From positions 124,001-188,000 of the forward strand of contig OY760176.1 of NCBI GenBank assembly GCA_963663315.1: a stretch of 64,000 nucleotides of DNA, given 5' to 3'. This DNA is from G963663315 sp963663315 (GTDB taxonomy: Bacteria > Pseudomonadota > Gammaproteobacteria > Arenicellales > Poriferihabitantaceae). Made by a program: the position numbers and the translations under genes. Shown in pieces: positions 26,606 to 35,001 of the stretch. The number at the start of each line of letters is the position of its first letter. The stretch's first letter is position 1. Below the pieces are notes generated by a model. That model saw nothing but the letters and a program-made list of their open reading frames with translations, was not told the DNA's origin and did no database searches.

Positions 26606-26943
26606 GTTGGCAGAAACATGAGAAGCTGATCGAAATTTTTCAGGGCATGCTTTCGATGGAAGATGGTATGCCCGATTCGATAACCGCAGTCATCAATACC
26701 GGTGGCCTGTCATTCAGCCAGTCTCCGGCAGGTCGACAGTGGCAGTTTACGCTGCCGGAGTTGTATGATTTCTGTTGTCAGTCAAACAGTGAAATTATTG
26801 AACTTGGGTATCCGGGGTTCAGAAAACTGTTGTATCAACATCCGACCAACCAGAGAATCGCCGACAGCGGTGGTCAGTTCGTGGTGGTCGAAAACAAGGG
26901 GCATATCGACCGGAATATCTATGCCTTGACCGTCAGTGGTTGA
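26602..26943 (+). CDS. Orphan 113-residue protein coupled to the hydrolase
   Basis: Starts at the ATG in the ATGA overlap with the hydrolase stop. Soluble, mixed composition, no signal peptide or membrane segment; FTLPELYDFCCQSN and ELGYPGFRKLLYQHPTNQ are its most distinctive parts. Family not recognised. The overlap suggests it acts with the hydrolase. Confidence 0.65.
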   Translation: MSWQKHEKLIEIFQGMLSMEDGMPDSITAVINTGGLSFSQSPAGRQWQFTLPELYDFCCQSNSEIIELGYPGFRKLLYQHPTNQRIADSGGQFVVVENKGHIDRNIYALTVSG

Positions 26944-26964
26944 ATCAACTGGTTATTGATCAAT

Positions 26965-27159
26965 CTATACCGCATCCCGATCCCATGCCAGCGACATGTA
27001 TATCGGCTTTCTGTCGGGTTTGATGAACAGATCTGCACGTGTCCGTTTTACAAGGAAGCCACTATCCAGCAGGATACAGAAACGCAGAATGACATGGCCA
27101 CGCTTTTCCACGCCTACGATCTGGCCCCACGACTTGCTGAGTTCATCGCGAATGCGCAT
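26965..27159 (-). CDS. Doubtful small frame
   Basis: A minus-strand frame of 64 codons from an ATG at 27159 (MRIRDELSKSWGQIVGVEKR) ending in MSLAWDRDAV. The residue mix looks more protein-like than the opposite strand, but I recognise no family and see no clear ribosome binding site. It may be a remnant. The rest of 26944-27506 holds only the 44-bp repeat copy and no other gene I can support. Confidence 0.2.
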   Translation of the reverse strand: MRIRDELSKSWGQIVGVEKRGHVILRFCILLDSGFLVKRTRADLFIKPDRKPIYMSLAWDRDAV

Positions 27160-27248
27160 ACCAAGGAATTTCAAATGACTGCCTCTGATTGGAAAGTCTC
27201 TGAATCGGCAGAATGAACCTTGCCGGCACTCCAAGTCAAGTCATCCGG

Positions 27249-27292
27249 CCAATTAATTTGCATTATCGGGAGCCAGAGCTTCAGCCCGGTCA
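27249..27292. repeat. 44-bp direct repeat, left copy
   Basis: Starts ccaattaatttgca and ends cttcagcccggtca. It matches 28778-28821 at 43 of 44 positions (tt to ta inside gcattatcggg). The two copies bracket an IS1182-type fragment and a methyltransferase gene. Confidence 0.9.
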
Positions 27293-27506
27293 CGGATCGT
27301 CTCCCCAGCGGGTGAAATTCCAACGATTCTGAAGTACACTGTGTGTCCAGGGCTGTCTCCTGGTTGATTGGCATAACCTGTTGATGAAAAAATGTTTATG
27401 CCACTTGGAGCAGCCTTTTTCTACCTCATCGGTGAAATTTCCGGGCTAGGATCTGCGCCGCAGGAATCTGATGAGATAATAGTGTCACAGTTCGGAGGAT
27501 ATTGCG

Positions 27507-27770
27507 ATGCCCACGACATTTCGTCCCTACTAACCGGATCAAGCGCTGTTGTTGCCGCCGAGTTTGCGGGATTGGTTGCCGGAAGGTCACTTTGCGAACC
27601 AGGTCAGCGATCTGGTGGACGGTCTGGATTTAACGGTGTTCTCTACGAGCGTTATGAGGGGGACGGTCGGCGCAAGTCGTCCTATGAGCCCCGGATGATG
27701 GTGAAGCTTCTGATCTACGGTTATGCAACGGGGGTGTTTTCGTCCCGAGGGATCGCGAGCAAGGGCAATC
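27507..27770 (+). pseudogene. IS1182-family transposase N-terminal fragment
   Basis: From the ATG at 27507 it reads MPTTFRPY, a TAA, then PDQALLLPPSLRDWLPEGHF, and after a frameshift near 27645 YERYEGDGRRKSSYEPRMM and YGYATGVFSSRGIA. This is the standard N-terminus of IS1182-type transposases. A ggagg precedes it. Similarity stops about 27770, so the DDE catalytic part is missing and the copy is dead. Confidence 0.8.
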
Positions 27771-27865
27771 CGATGGACTTGCGCTATGCTTTGGTACGTC
27801 AAGCGAAGGGTGCGATGAAAGAGCGGTTGTGATAGGGTGGACCGTTCAAAGTAGAGGCTGTTTTG

Positions 27866-28690
27866 ATGACCAGTGTAGATCCCCACTGCCGATCCCATTC
27901 GCTGGATGACGAAACCGCCGGGCGCCTGATCAGTCGGCTGGAAAGCCGTGCGCAGGATGTCGTGTTCACCCGGCTGTTCGACCGCTATGCCGATACCCTG
28001 GAATTTTCCGACGATTCACTCACGCTGGAGCTGGGGTGCGGAACCGGGGCCATGATTCGCTCGCTGGTGAACAAACCGAATTTCCGCGGCCGCATTGTCG
28101 GTGTCGATCAGAGTCCGGCTTTCATCGATGCAGCGTCAGGCTTCGCCGACAATGCAGGTATCGCGGATAGGGTCGAATTTCGCGTCGGCGACGCGCATGG
28201 TCTTGATAGTGAAGACGGAAAATTCGATCTGGTCATCGCCCACACTGTGATCAGTCATGTTGTTGATCCGCAATCGGTTGTTAACGAGTGCGCCCGAGTC
28301 TTACGCCCTGGAGGATTGCTTGTAGTTTTCGACGGTGACTACTCGTCGCTGACCTACGGGTTTCCTGGCGATCCGGAGCTGGGACGGCGTATGGATCGCG
28401 CACTTGCCGAAACCACCTTCCACAATCCGCTGGTAATGCGAGATCTGATCAAGCTGTTGCCCGAAAGTTGTTTTGACATCGAAGATACCCTTGCCGAGGT
28501 CGTTTCGGAAATTGGGGAGGCCAGCTACTTCAAGTCCTTTGCCGACACCTACGCACCCATGGTGGCGAGTGGTGACATGATGGGCGCCGGTGAGGTGGAG
28601 CGTTGGGTCAATGGGCAGGCCGAACTGATTGCCAGCCGACAGTTTTTTGCCTCATGCAACTACTACACCTATCGGTCACGGCGCGTCTGA
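27866..28690 (+). CDS. Class I SAM-dependent methyltransferase
   Basis: 274 residues from the ATG at 27866 (a TTG precedes it). Motif I LELGCGTGAMIRSL, motif II VGVDQSPAFIDAAS, GDAHGLDSEDGKFDLVIAHTVISHV and the LRPGGLLVVFDGDY strand. Ubiquinone/menaquinone-type fold; substrate unknown. It lies between the two 44-bp repeats, so it may have arrived as a unit with the transposase fragment. Confidence 0.85.
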   Translation: MTSVDPHCRSHSLDDETAGRLISRLESRAQDVVFTRLFDRYADTLEFSDDSLTLELGCGTGAMIRSLVNKPNFRGRIVGVDQSPAFIDAASGFADNAGIADRVEFRVGDAHGLDSEDGKFDLVIAHTVISHVVDPQSVVNECARVLRPGGLLVVFDGDYSSLTYGFPGDPELGRRMDRALAETTFHNPLVMRDLIKLLPESCFDIEDTLAEVVSEIGEASYFKSFADTYAPMVASGDMMGAGEVERWVNGQAELIASRQFFASCNYYTYRSRRV

Positions 28691-28777
28691 GTGGTGGTGA
28701 TCACCTGTTCATTGGCGGCGCGTTTGTAACCCTCCCCATGGTAGGGATCAATTACTCTCTGATACAGTTTATAATTC

Positions 28778-28821
28778 CCAATTAATTTGCATAATCGGGA
28801 GCCAGAGCTTCAGCCCGGTCA
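28778..28821. repeat. 44-bp direct repeat, right copy
   Basis: The partner of 27249-27292. It ends 2 bp before the stop codon of the 96-residue minus-strand gene. Confidence 0.9.
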
Positions 28822-28823
28822 TG

Positions 28824-29114
28824 CTATTCAAGAATCAGCGGCTGAAAATCCGACCACAGAACGACCGGTTCAGCCGGGCGCGGCCTGTCCGCGGGAAAAT
28901 GGTTCAGGTTTGTGGTTATTTCGAGCCCGGAGTTATAGGCGCCGAGAACCATGTACTGGATAAAATCGTCGGGATGATCTTCCAGAATGGTCTCGGCGCC
29001 GCATTTATAGTTGAGTTGAATCCGCCATTTCATGCGCGAAACACGCTCGTAAGTATGTTCACAGATGGGAGGCCAGAACATATTAAACTTCTTGATTTGA
29101 CTATTAATAACCAT
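28824..29114 (-). CDS. Orphan 96-residue protein downstream of FtsZ-like 1
   Basis: The start is well supported: aggaggcgata immediately precedes the ATG. Soluble, rich in polar and aromatic residues (KFNMFWPPICEHTYERVSRMKWR, split by no membrane segment), one CGAE cysteine in the middle. Not recognised. It lies 78 bp after the short FtsZ-like gene on the same strand and is probably in its operon. Confidence 0.6.
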   Translation of the reverse strand: MVINSQIKKFNMFWPPICEHTYERVSRMKWRIQLNYKCGAETILEDHPDDFIQYMVLGAYNSGLEITTNLNHFPADRPRPAEPVVLWSDFQPLILE

Positions 29115-29192
29115 TATCGCCTCCTGTCATCAATGTTGAGCCGGGTTTCAGTTGCCATTGGATCAACCATTTTCAATCAACCACATTTCTGC

Positions 29193-30380
29193 TTAACTCT
29201 TACCTGCCTGGTGGTATTGATCAAGGTCCTTTGCTGAAAGTCCTGGCAGGCAAATATCAGCGTAAGACGTAAGATGATCGAAAAACTCATGGCAATCAAT
29301 CGTCACGTTCGATTCATTGCCTTCGGACAGGAAGCTGTCAGCCAGTCGTTGGCGTAACTTGTCGGTGATTCGGTCAAAACCGATCTCTCTTGGAACATGT
29401 AAATGAACATCTGCACAGTGCGAACGAAAATCCTTGCTGACGCATGAAAAGTCATCCAGGTGGTCAATCCACTGGCTGATGACATTGCGCCATTTGCTCA
29501 AGGGTTCACCCGGCAGAACCTGTACACCGGGGTGGGTGAATTTCGCCAGATTGTAATAAATCCAGTTCCCACCTTCAGTGGCAGATGCCAGCACCCGGGA
29601 CAGTGCGCCACCGTCGTTGTGAACCGAAAGGCGCATGAACGCATCTTGCGTGAACTTGGTGGTCACTTCCTGGCGGATACGGTTACGTAAGTCTACTTCA
29701 CCGGTATTCGTATACGAGGTCAGACGCTGCCATGAATGTTCGGTATTGGTTACAAAAAACCCGCCGTTGAACGGATTGGCATCGTCAGTCAAGCTGTCGA
29801 GCTCGTCGAGGCTTTCGCGCAGAGTCGCCGGGACATCACCATCACCACTATGAGGCAACTGTCCGACACCGATGATCGTACCGTTGCCGCCAAGCTTGTC
29901 GTTTGCCAGATGGGATGCAAGATCCACAGCCATGCCACTCCCGGTTCCACCCGCCAGACTGAAGCAAACCATGATTCTGGATGGCATTTCCGTTTGACCG
30001 ATATGCCCGGCGAAATCTGTCAGGGCAGCGTTCAAAGCGCCTGCGTCATCATTGTAGTCGTCGTTGTAGATTTTCTTGGCGGCAGCACGGGATAAATGCG
30101 ACCCGGCTTCGGCTCCATCAAGCGAGACCGACTGGAAATGAAAATTCTCAGGTGGAATTCCCAGTTCTTTGAGTCGTGTCTTTAAGGCATCTGCATAGCC
30201 TTTTGCACGGTCCAGGTCCTCGTCCCCCACATCCACCACAAGAGTGGCAACCCGTGCCCCCGGCTTCATTAGTATATCTTCGACTTCCCCGGTACGCAAA
30301 AGCCCGTCTACGTAACCTGCGCCGGAACGGCCAATACCCACAACATGCAGGCAATAAGGTGATTCATTAACATTCGACAT
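29193..30380 (-). CDS. FtsZ/tubulin-superfamily protein 1 (short form)
   Basis: 395 residues. N-terminal nucleotide-binding glycine motif HVVGIGRSGAGYV; G-box AGGTGSG at residues 143-149, the tubulin/FtsZ signature; then GVGQLPHSGDGD, a T6-like VTNTEHS, and the family block NLAKFTHPGVQVLPGE. It is a paralogue of the 555-residue protein at 42799, but lacks two blocks that the two long forms share: the YYWNPNYEPWLPS insert and the C-terminal GECLWGCACW region; it ends at the equivalent of SYADICLPGL. ggaggaga precedes the ATG. Divergent from amiC. Function unknown; polymerisation is inferred from family. Confidence 0.82.
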   Translation of the reverse strand: MSNVNESPYCLHVVGIGRSGAGYVDGLLRTGEVEDILMKPGARVATLVVDVGDEDLDRAKGYADALKTRLKELGIPPENFHFQSVSLDGAEAGSHLSRAAAKKIYNDDYNDDAGALNAALTDFAGHIGQTEMPSRIMVCFSLAGGTGSGMAVDLASHLANDKLGGNGTIIGVGQLPHSGDGDVPATLRESLDELDSLTDDANPFNGGFFVTNTEHSWQRLTSYTNTGEVDLRNRIRQEVTTKFTQDAFMRLSVHNDGGALSRVLASATEGGNWIYYNLAKFTHPGVQVLPGEPLSKWRNVISQWIDHLDDFSCVSKDFRSHCADVHLHVPREIGFDRITDKLRQRLADSFLSEGNESNVTIDCHEFFDHLTSYADICLPGLSAKDLDQYHQAGKS

Positions 30381-30489
30381 CGTCTCTCCTCCGATTGTCC
30401 AGATTGATACAAGTCAATAGTGTAAAGTGCTGCTTTGGAGCATCCTCTTGAAACACTCAACCAATAACCGCTATAGGCACTCTAATTCA

Positions 30490-30507
30490 ATAGGGGTTAC
30501 TACCTAT
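30490..30507. promoter_or_regulatory. 18-bp dyad, site a (between FtsZ-like 1 and amiC)
   Basis: ATAGG GGTTACTA CCTAT followed by TTTTTA. The same layout (GG, 8 bp, CCTA) recurs at 40630 and 55883. It lies in a 311-bp AT-rich divergent intergenic region in which no other element was identified. A LuxR/FixJ-type operator is a reasonable guess. Confidence 0.5.
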
Positions 30508-30691
30508 TTTTACCGATAATTCGTGCTGTAAATTACGCATCAATACTAGACAAGAAAATTTAAGTGTGTTAATAAAAGATTGATGTAGGTGGTAGATTAT
30601 TAGACATAATCGAATAATTAGAAGTCTAAGAGCGAATTACCCCAACTTGAAACGATAGTTCCTTATGCTTTATGACAAGAAGGAAACAAAT

Positions 30692-31834
30692 ATGGGGTTA
30701 AAGAAAACCAAGACATCCGCCCCTTGGCGGATTGGTGTCCTTTTCTCTGTAACGGGGAATACTGCGGAAATTGAGAAAACTCAATTGGCCGGGACGATGC
30801 TCGCTATAGAGGAAATAAATAACGCCGGGGGAATTCGTGGTCGCCCGCTTGAGCCGGTAGTCTACAATCCCATGTCGGATACGACTGCTTTTGGTCGCTA
30901 CGCCAAACAGTTGATGATCAAGGACGGCGTCAATACCATTTTCGGGTGTTATACCTCCAGTAGCCGGAAGTCTGTTTTACCAGTCGTAGAGCGACTCAAT
31001 GGATTGTTGTGGTACCCTACGCTGTATGAAGGATTCGAGTTTTCCCCGAACATCGTTTACACCGGAGCCTCACCCAACCAGAACGTGACCGTGTTGTGCC
31101 GCTATCTGATGAAGCGCTATGGCAGCCGTTTCTATTTTATCGGTTCTGACTACATATATCCCCGTGAGTTGAATCGCCTGTTGAAGGAATTTCTCGGCCA
31201 CAATGGTGGCTCGGTGGTGGGGGAGTCGTACTTGAGTCTGCGCGCCAGCCGGAGCGATTTCAACCCGATCATCAGTGAGATAAAAAAATGTCAACCCGAC
31301 ATTATTTTCTCAACGGTGGTTGGAGAGACAACCACTTATCTGTATCAGGCTTATGCTGATTCCGGTCTCAATCCCAAGACCATGCCGATTGCAAGTCTGA
31401 CCACGACAGAAACGGAAATCCGGGAGATGGGTTATGATGTCGGCGAGCATCATCTTACCGCTGCGAGTTATTTTCAAGGGATAAAGAGCGATACGAATTT
31501 TCAATTTGTAAGAAAATACAAAGAACATTTTGGCGAAGACGAGCCGACCAATGTTTGTGCGGAAGCCTCCTATTTTCAGGTGCATCTTTTTGCCAGGGCG
31601 CTGCATGAAGCTGGAACAATGGACACCGATGTCTTGAGAAAAATGGTAATGGAAACCGAATACACCGCACCCCAGGGGAAAGTCTCACTGGACTCGAGAA
31701 ATGGTCACACAGCCCTGTGGCCAAGGATAGGACGCGCAAATTGTGAGGGTCAGTTTGATATTGTTTATGAATCATCAAAGCAGGTTGCAGCAGACCCGTA
31801 TCTGATTGGTTATGGAAGGGTCGCTTCCGATTGA
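30692..31834 (+). CDS. amiC: AmiC, cytosolic amide sensor and negative regulator
   Basis: About 380 residues from the ATG at 30692, preceded by aagga; an ATG at 30665 is upstream. Periplasmic-binding-protein fold without a signal peptide: WRIGVLFSVTGNTAEIEKTQ, WYPTLYEGFE, DYIYPRELNR and EASYFQVHLFA match AmiC and the related urea-binding UrtA. The lack of a signal peptide and the adjacent amiR favour AmiC, which binds AmiR until a short-chain amide is bound. An UrtA-like origin is likely. Confidence 0.87.
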   Translation: MGLKKTKTSAPWRIGVLFSVTGNTAEIEKTQLAGTMLAIEEINNAGGIRGRPLEPVVYNPMSDTTAFGRYAKQLMIKDGVNTIFGCYTSSSRKSVLPVVERLNGLLWYPTLYEGFEFSPNIVYTGASPNQNVTVLCRYLMKRYGSRFYFIGSDYIYPRELNRLLKEFLGHNGGSVVGESYLSLRASRSDFNPIISEIKKCQPDIIFSTVVGETTTYLYQAYADSGLNPKTMPIASLTTTETEIREMGYDVGEHHLTAASYFQGIKSDTNFQFVRKYKEHFGEDEPTNVCAEASYFQVHLFARALHEAGTMDTDVLRKMVMETEYTAPQGKVSLDSRNGHTALWPRIGRANCEGQFDIVYESSKQVAADPYLIGYGRVASD

Positions 31835-31859
31835 TCATTAATCAAGTGATGCCAGTAGT

Positions 31860-32447
31860 GTGGGAACTGACAGAGAATATTTAAAGGAGTTCAGAAAACT
31901 TGAATTTCTGGTCGTTATTCCGTTTGATGAAGATGGTAACAATATTACGCGGGAACTGCGGCACCTCGGTGGTATCGTAAAGCAGCTATGGCCTGCTCCG
32001 GTACCCTTGCCGACGGAAGGTGAAATACTGATTTGCGAGCTTGTTCCTGACATTGCCGAGTGCACGTCCTGGCTGCCGGGAAATTCCCCGCTCCCATTCA
32101 TATTGCATGTGCCCAGGAACCAGGAAGTCGATTTCAAGGAAATCCGCAATAGTGCACCCCATGGATTACTGTACTCCCCGGTTACCGAAACATCGATTGC
32201 TACAACAATTCTGCATGCGCGGGACCAGTTCAACTATGAGCGGCGCTTGCGGTTTCGGATAAACAAGCTTGATGATAATTTAAGATCAATGCGTTCGGTG
32301 GAGAAAGCCAAGGCGATCCTGATGGAAGCCAGGAACATTGGTGAAAGTGAGGCATACCGGGTACTCAGACAAACTGCGATGGAACGCCGGATTACCCTGG
32401 GGACGATCGCAAAAGCAATTGTTGACTCACACGAACTATTGAGGTGA
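31860..32447 (+). CDS. amiR: AmiR, ANTAR-domain transcription antiterminator
   Basis: 195 residues with a GTG start at 31860. An N-terminal pseudo-receiver (EFLVVIPFDEDGNNITREL) without the phosphoacceptor pattern, a coiled coil around RDQFNYERRLRFRINKLDD, and the C-terminal ANTAR helices SVEKAKAILMEARNIGESEAY and MERRITLGTIAKAI. AmiR binds RNA hairpins and prevents termination when AmiC carries amide. A candidate hairpin and terminator lie directly downstream. Confidence 0.9.
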   Translation: MGTDREYLKEFRKLEFLVVIPFDEDGNNITRELRHLGGIVKQLWPAPVPLPTEGEILICELVPDIAECTSWLPGNSPLPFILHVPRNQEVDFKEIRNSAPHGLLYSPVTETSIATTILHARDQFNYERRLRFRINKLDDNLRSMRSVEKAKAILMEARNIGESEAYRVLRQTAMERRITLGTIAKAIVDSHELLR

Positions 32448-32487
32448 TAATACACAGGTTGCAGTCATAACAACAATGACCCTGCAA

Positions 32488-32505
32488 AATGGCAATGGCG
32501 CCATT
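32488..32505 (+). promoter_or_regulatory. Candidate ANTAR-binding RNA hairpin
   Basis: Perfect 6-bp stem AATGGC / GCCATT closing a six-base loop AATGGC. ANTAR proteins recognise hexaloops with A at position 1 and G at position 4, both present. It lies 41 bases after amiR and 13 bases before a strong terminator. A convincing second hairpin, usual in ANTAR targets, was not found. Confidence 0.55.
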
Positions 32506-32518
32506 ACAAAATTGAGCG

Positions 32519-32576
32519 AAAACGCCTCAGAAGATGTCCGGTAAAACGGGTTCTTGGTATGGGGCGTTTTTTTTGG
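32519..32576 (+). terminator. Intrinsic terminator in the amidase-urease leader
   Basis: AAAACGCCTC pairs with GGGGCGTTTT (10 bp, one G-T) across an internally structured 32-nt loop and is followed by a run of eight T (the last bases of the stem included). It separates amiR from the amidase and urease genes and is the likely control point for AmiR. Confidence 0.7.
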
Positions 32577-32605
32577 CTGTTACAGTTCGATATATTATTA
32601 AGATC

Positions 32606-32971
32606 GTGCCCCCGTTCGTTTACGAAGTGTTTCCAGTACTCCGGGAAATTCGAAATCGCCGCGGCGGCAACCTGTCCGGCGGACAGCAGCAACAGTTGGC
32701 GATAGCGCGGGCGCTGGTCAATAATCCCAGGGTGCTGATACTGGATGAGCCGACCGAGGGTATTCAGCCGTCAATCATCAAAGACATCGCCAAGGCACTC
32801 AACCACCTCAAGAAGGAACTGGGTTTTGCCCTGGTCGTGTCCGAGCAGGTGTTGAGTTTTACCATGGAAATTTCGGACCGATTCCTGATTATGGAAAATG
32901 GAGAGTTTGTTTACGAAGATACCAGAGACAATGTAGAGACCGAAATAATTCACACCTACCTGACCATTTAA
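32606..32971 (+). pseudogene. urtE: C-terminal remnant of UrtE-type urea ABC transporter ATPase
   Basis: Similarity begins at VPPFVYEVFPVLREI and continues through LSGGQQQQLAIARAL (signature), LILDEPTEGIQPS (Walker B) to VSEQVLSFTMEISDRF. This is the last half of UrtE. The Walker A P-loop and everything before it are absent, so it cannot hydrolyse ATP. The open frame starts inside the terminator at 32534, which argues against real translation. No other urt gene remains nearby. Confidence 0.85.
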
Positions 32972-32997
32972 TTCATTATCCAGATGGAGATATTATC

Positions 32998-34512
32998 ATG
33001 CCACTCCGACGACCTTCAAAAGCCGATCTCGCCACGATCAGTGGAAAGCGCCATTTACAACTAACGGAAGCTGAACTGGACGATTTATACGAACTGGTTT
33101 GTGATAACCTGGAGCTATACGATATCCTCGAACAATATCCGGACCCGGTTCGCGAAGTCGTACCCGCAGTGCGGGTGCCGGGACGGCGCCTGACACCTGC
33201 AGAAGACCCGCTTAATGCCATCGTTCGAACCTGCTCGGTCACGCTTCCGGGCGCCAGCGGCAGACTGTCCGGTAGATCAATCGGTGTCAAGGATACAATC
33301 TGTGTTTCAGGAATTCCGATTTCCTGCGCCTCGCGCCTGCTGTATGACTATACCCCTGACATTGATGCCACGGTGGTTACTCGCATACTCCAGGCGGGTG
33401 GTCACATTACAGCGGTCATGAATACCGATGACTTCGCCTTCTCCGGGGGAGGACATACCAGCGCTTACGGTGTGAGCCTGAACCCGGTTGACCAAAATCA
33501 TACGGCAGGGGGTTCTTCATGTGGCTCTGCCGCTGCGATTGCGGATAATCTGGTCGATATTGCACTCGGTGGCGATCAGGGCGGGTCTATCCGTATTCCG
33601 TCAGCATGGTCGGGGATTGTCGGCCACAAACCGACTCATGGTCTGGTGCCCTACACCGGCATCGTTGGTTTCGACCTGACCATAGATCATATCGGGCCGA
33701 TGACACGCACGGTCCAGGACGCAGCCTTGCTGCTGTCGGTGATTGCAGGCAAGGACCCTGATAATGCCGACCCGCGACAGCCCGATCAGGTCGAATCAGA
33801 AGACTACACAGAAGCATTGTCCGGCGAAATAAAGGGACTCAAGATTGCCGTAGTCAGCGAAGGGTTCGGTTCTCAGTTGGCCATGCCCGCGGTAGACTCG
33901 GCGGTCAGAGAAGCGATAAAGGTTCTTGAAGGTCTCGGCGCCGAGGTCAGGGAGATATCGGTTCCGGAGCACAATACCGTAGTGCCGTTGTGGAACGCAA
34001 TTGCGATAGAAGGCGGAGTCTCGAGTTTTTATTCGGGTCATCACAGCTACCAGAACAAGGGCTGGTATAATCCGAGATTGATGTCAGCCATGGGCCGGGG
34101 GATCAAGACCCACGGTGGCGATTTTTCTCCCACCGCCAAATTGGGTACTCTCATTGCTGACTACATGACCGATCAATACCATGGCGTTTTTTATGGACGG
34201 GCAAGGAATCTGACGACTCAGTTGACCAGGGTGTACAATCAGGTGTTCGAATCGTTCGACCTGGTAGCCATGCCGACCACGCCGCAGACTGCACATGAAA
34301 TTCCACCGAGCCCGGAAGAAGACCGGAAAACCTATATCCGACAGGCACTCAACATGGTGGCGAATACGGCAACATTTGACTTGACCGGACATCCGTCAAT
34401 CACGGTGCCGTGCAGGAATGTTGAAAGTTTGCCGGTCGGTCTGATGCTGACCGGTCGTCATTTCGAGGATGCCACGGTGCTGCGCGCCGGACATGCCTAT
34501 GAGCAGGCCTGA
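32998..34512 (+). CDS. Amidase-signature amidase (nitrile-cluster type)
   Basis: 504 residues. Ser-Ser-Lys triad: Lys in IGVKDTICVSG, Ser in AGGSSCGSAAA and GGDQGGSIRIPSAWSG. The long N-terminal domain and HKPTHGLVPYTGI region resemble Rhodococcus-type amidases found beside nitrile hydratases, which convert amides to acid plus ammonia. It begins after ggagatattatc and precedes ureE by 15 bp, so amide and urea breakdown are probably co-transcribed. Confidence 0.9.
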   Translation: MPLRRPSKADLATISGKRHLQLTEAELDDLYELVCDNLELYDILEQYPDPVREVVPAVRVPGRRLTPAEDPLNAIVRTCSVTLPGASGRLSGRSIGVKDTICVSGIPISCASRLLYDYTPDIDATVVTRILQAGGHITAVMNTDDFAFSGGGHTSAYGVSLNPVDQNHTAGGSSCGSAAAIADNLVDIALGGDQGGSIRIPSAWSGIVGHKPTHGLVPYTGIVGFDLTIDHIGPMTRTVQDAALLLSVIAGKDPDNADPRQPDQVESEDYTEALSGEIKGLKIAVVSEGFGSQLAMPAVDSAVREAIKVLEGLGAEVREISVPEHNTVVPLWNAIAIEGGVSSFYSGHHSYQNKGWYNPRLMSAMGRGIKTHGGDFSPTAKLGTLIADYMTDQYHGVFYGRARNLTTQLTRVYNQVFESFDLVAMPTTPQTAHEIPPSPEEDRKTYIRQALNMVANTATFDLTGHPSITVPCRNVESLPVGLMLTGRHFEDATVLRAGHAYEQA

Positions 34513-34527
34513 CCCGGTTCGAACGCA

Positions 34528-35001
34528 GTGACAAAACCATTTGCAGAATCAGCGACCGTCATCAGCGGCATTGCCGGGCGGGCGAGTGATCCTGCAATCA
34601 GTGAGAAACTGCATGCCCTGAGCCATAAACAGGCTATCGAGTACGTCCTGATTACAGCCGAGGACACCCTGCGGCGGCGCTTGCGGATCCGCTCTGATCA
34701 GGGCACGGAATGTCTTGTTGCGCTGCCTCGCGACCAGCAGCTTTTCGATGGTGCGGTAATGTTGCTCGAAGCTGAGCGTGCCATCGTTATACGGATGGCA
34801 GAACAGCGGTGGTTGTCGCTGATGCCCTCGGATATGCCGAGTGCAGTGGAACTCGGCTACTTTGCAGGTAATCTGCACTGGCGGGTGCAGTTCGACGGGC
34901 CGGTACTGAAAGTCGCACTCGAAGGCCCGGAAAAAGACTACCTTGCCCGTCTTCAATCCTTCTTGCAACAGCGCCGTGTCAAACAAGTCACCACAGATTG
35001 A
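34528..35001 (+). CDS. ureE: Urease accessory protein UreE
   Basis: 157 residues from a GTG start. UreE features: TAEDTLRRRLRIRSDQG, ECLVALPRDQQLFDGAVM and ELGYFAGNLHWRVQ. The His-rich C-terminal tail of some UreE proteins is absent, leaving the core nickel site. UreE hands nickel to UreG for urease activation. Overlaps ureF by 26 bp. Confidence 0.88.
   Translation: MTKPFAESATVISGIAGRASDPAISEKLHALSHKQAIEYVLITAEDTLRRRLRIRSDQGTECLVALPRDQQLFDGAVMLLEAERAIVIRMAEQRWLSLMPSDMPSAVELGYFAGNLHWRVQFDGPVLKVALEGPEKDYLARLQSFLQQRRVKQVTTD

Noticed and set aside
32534..32605. Translated N-terminus of the urtE fragment
   Set aside because: The frame begins inside the terminator stem and the first 24 codons have no similarity to UrtE.
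34943..34975. TTG start for UreF
   Set aside because: UreF similarity begins near IENEDILLSLQHADSF; the GTG at 34976 gives a normal start and a shorter overlap with ureE.
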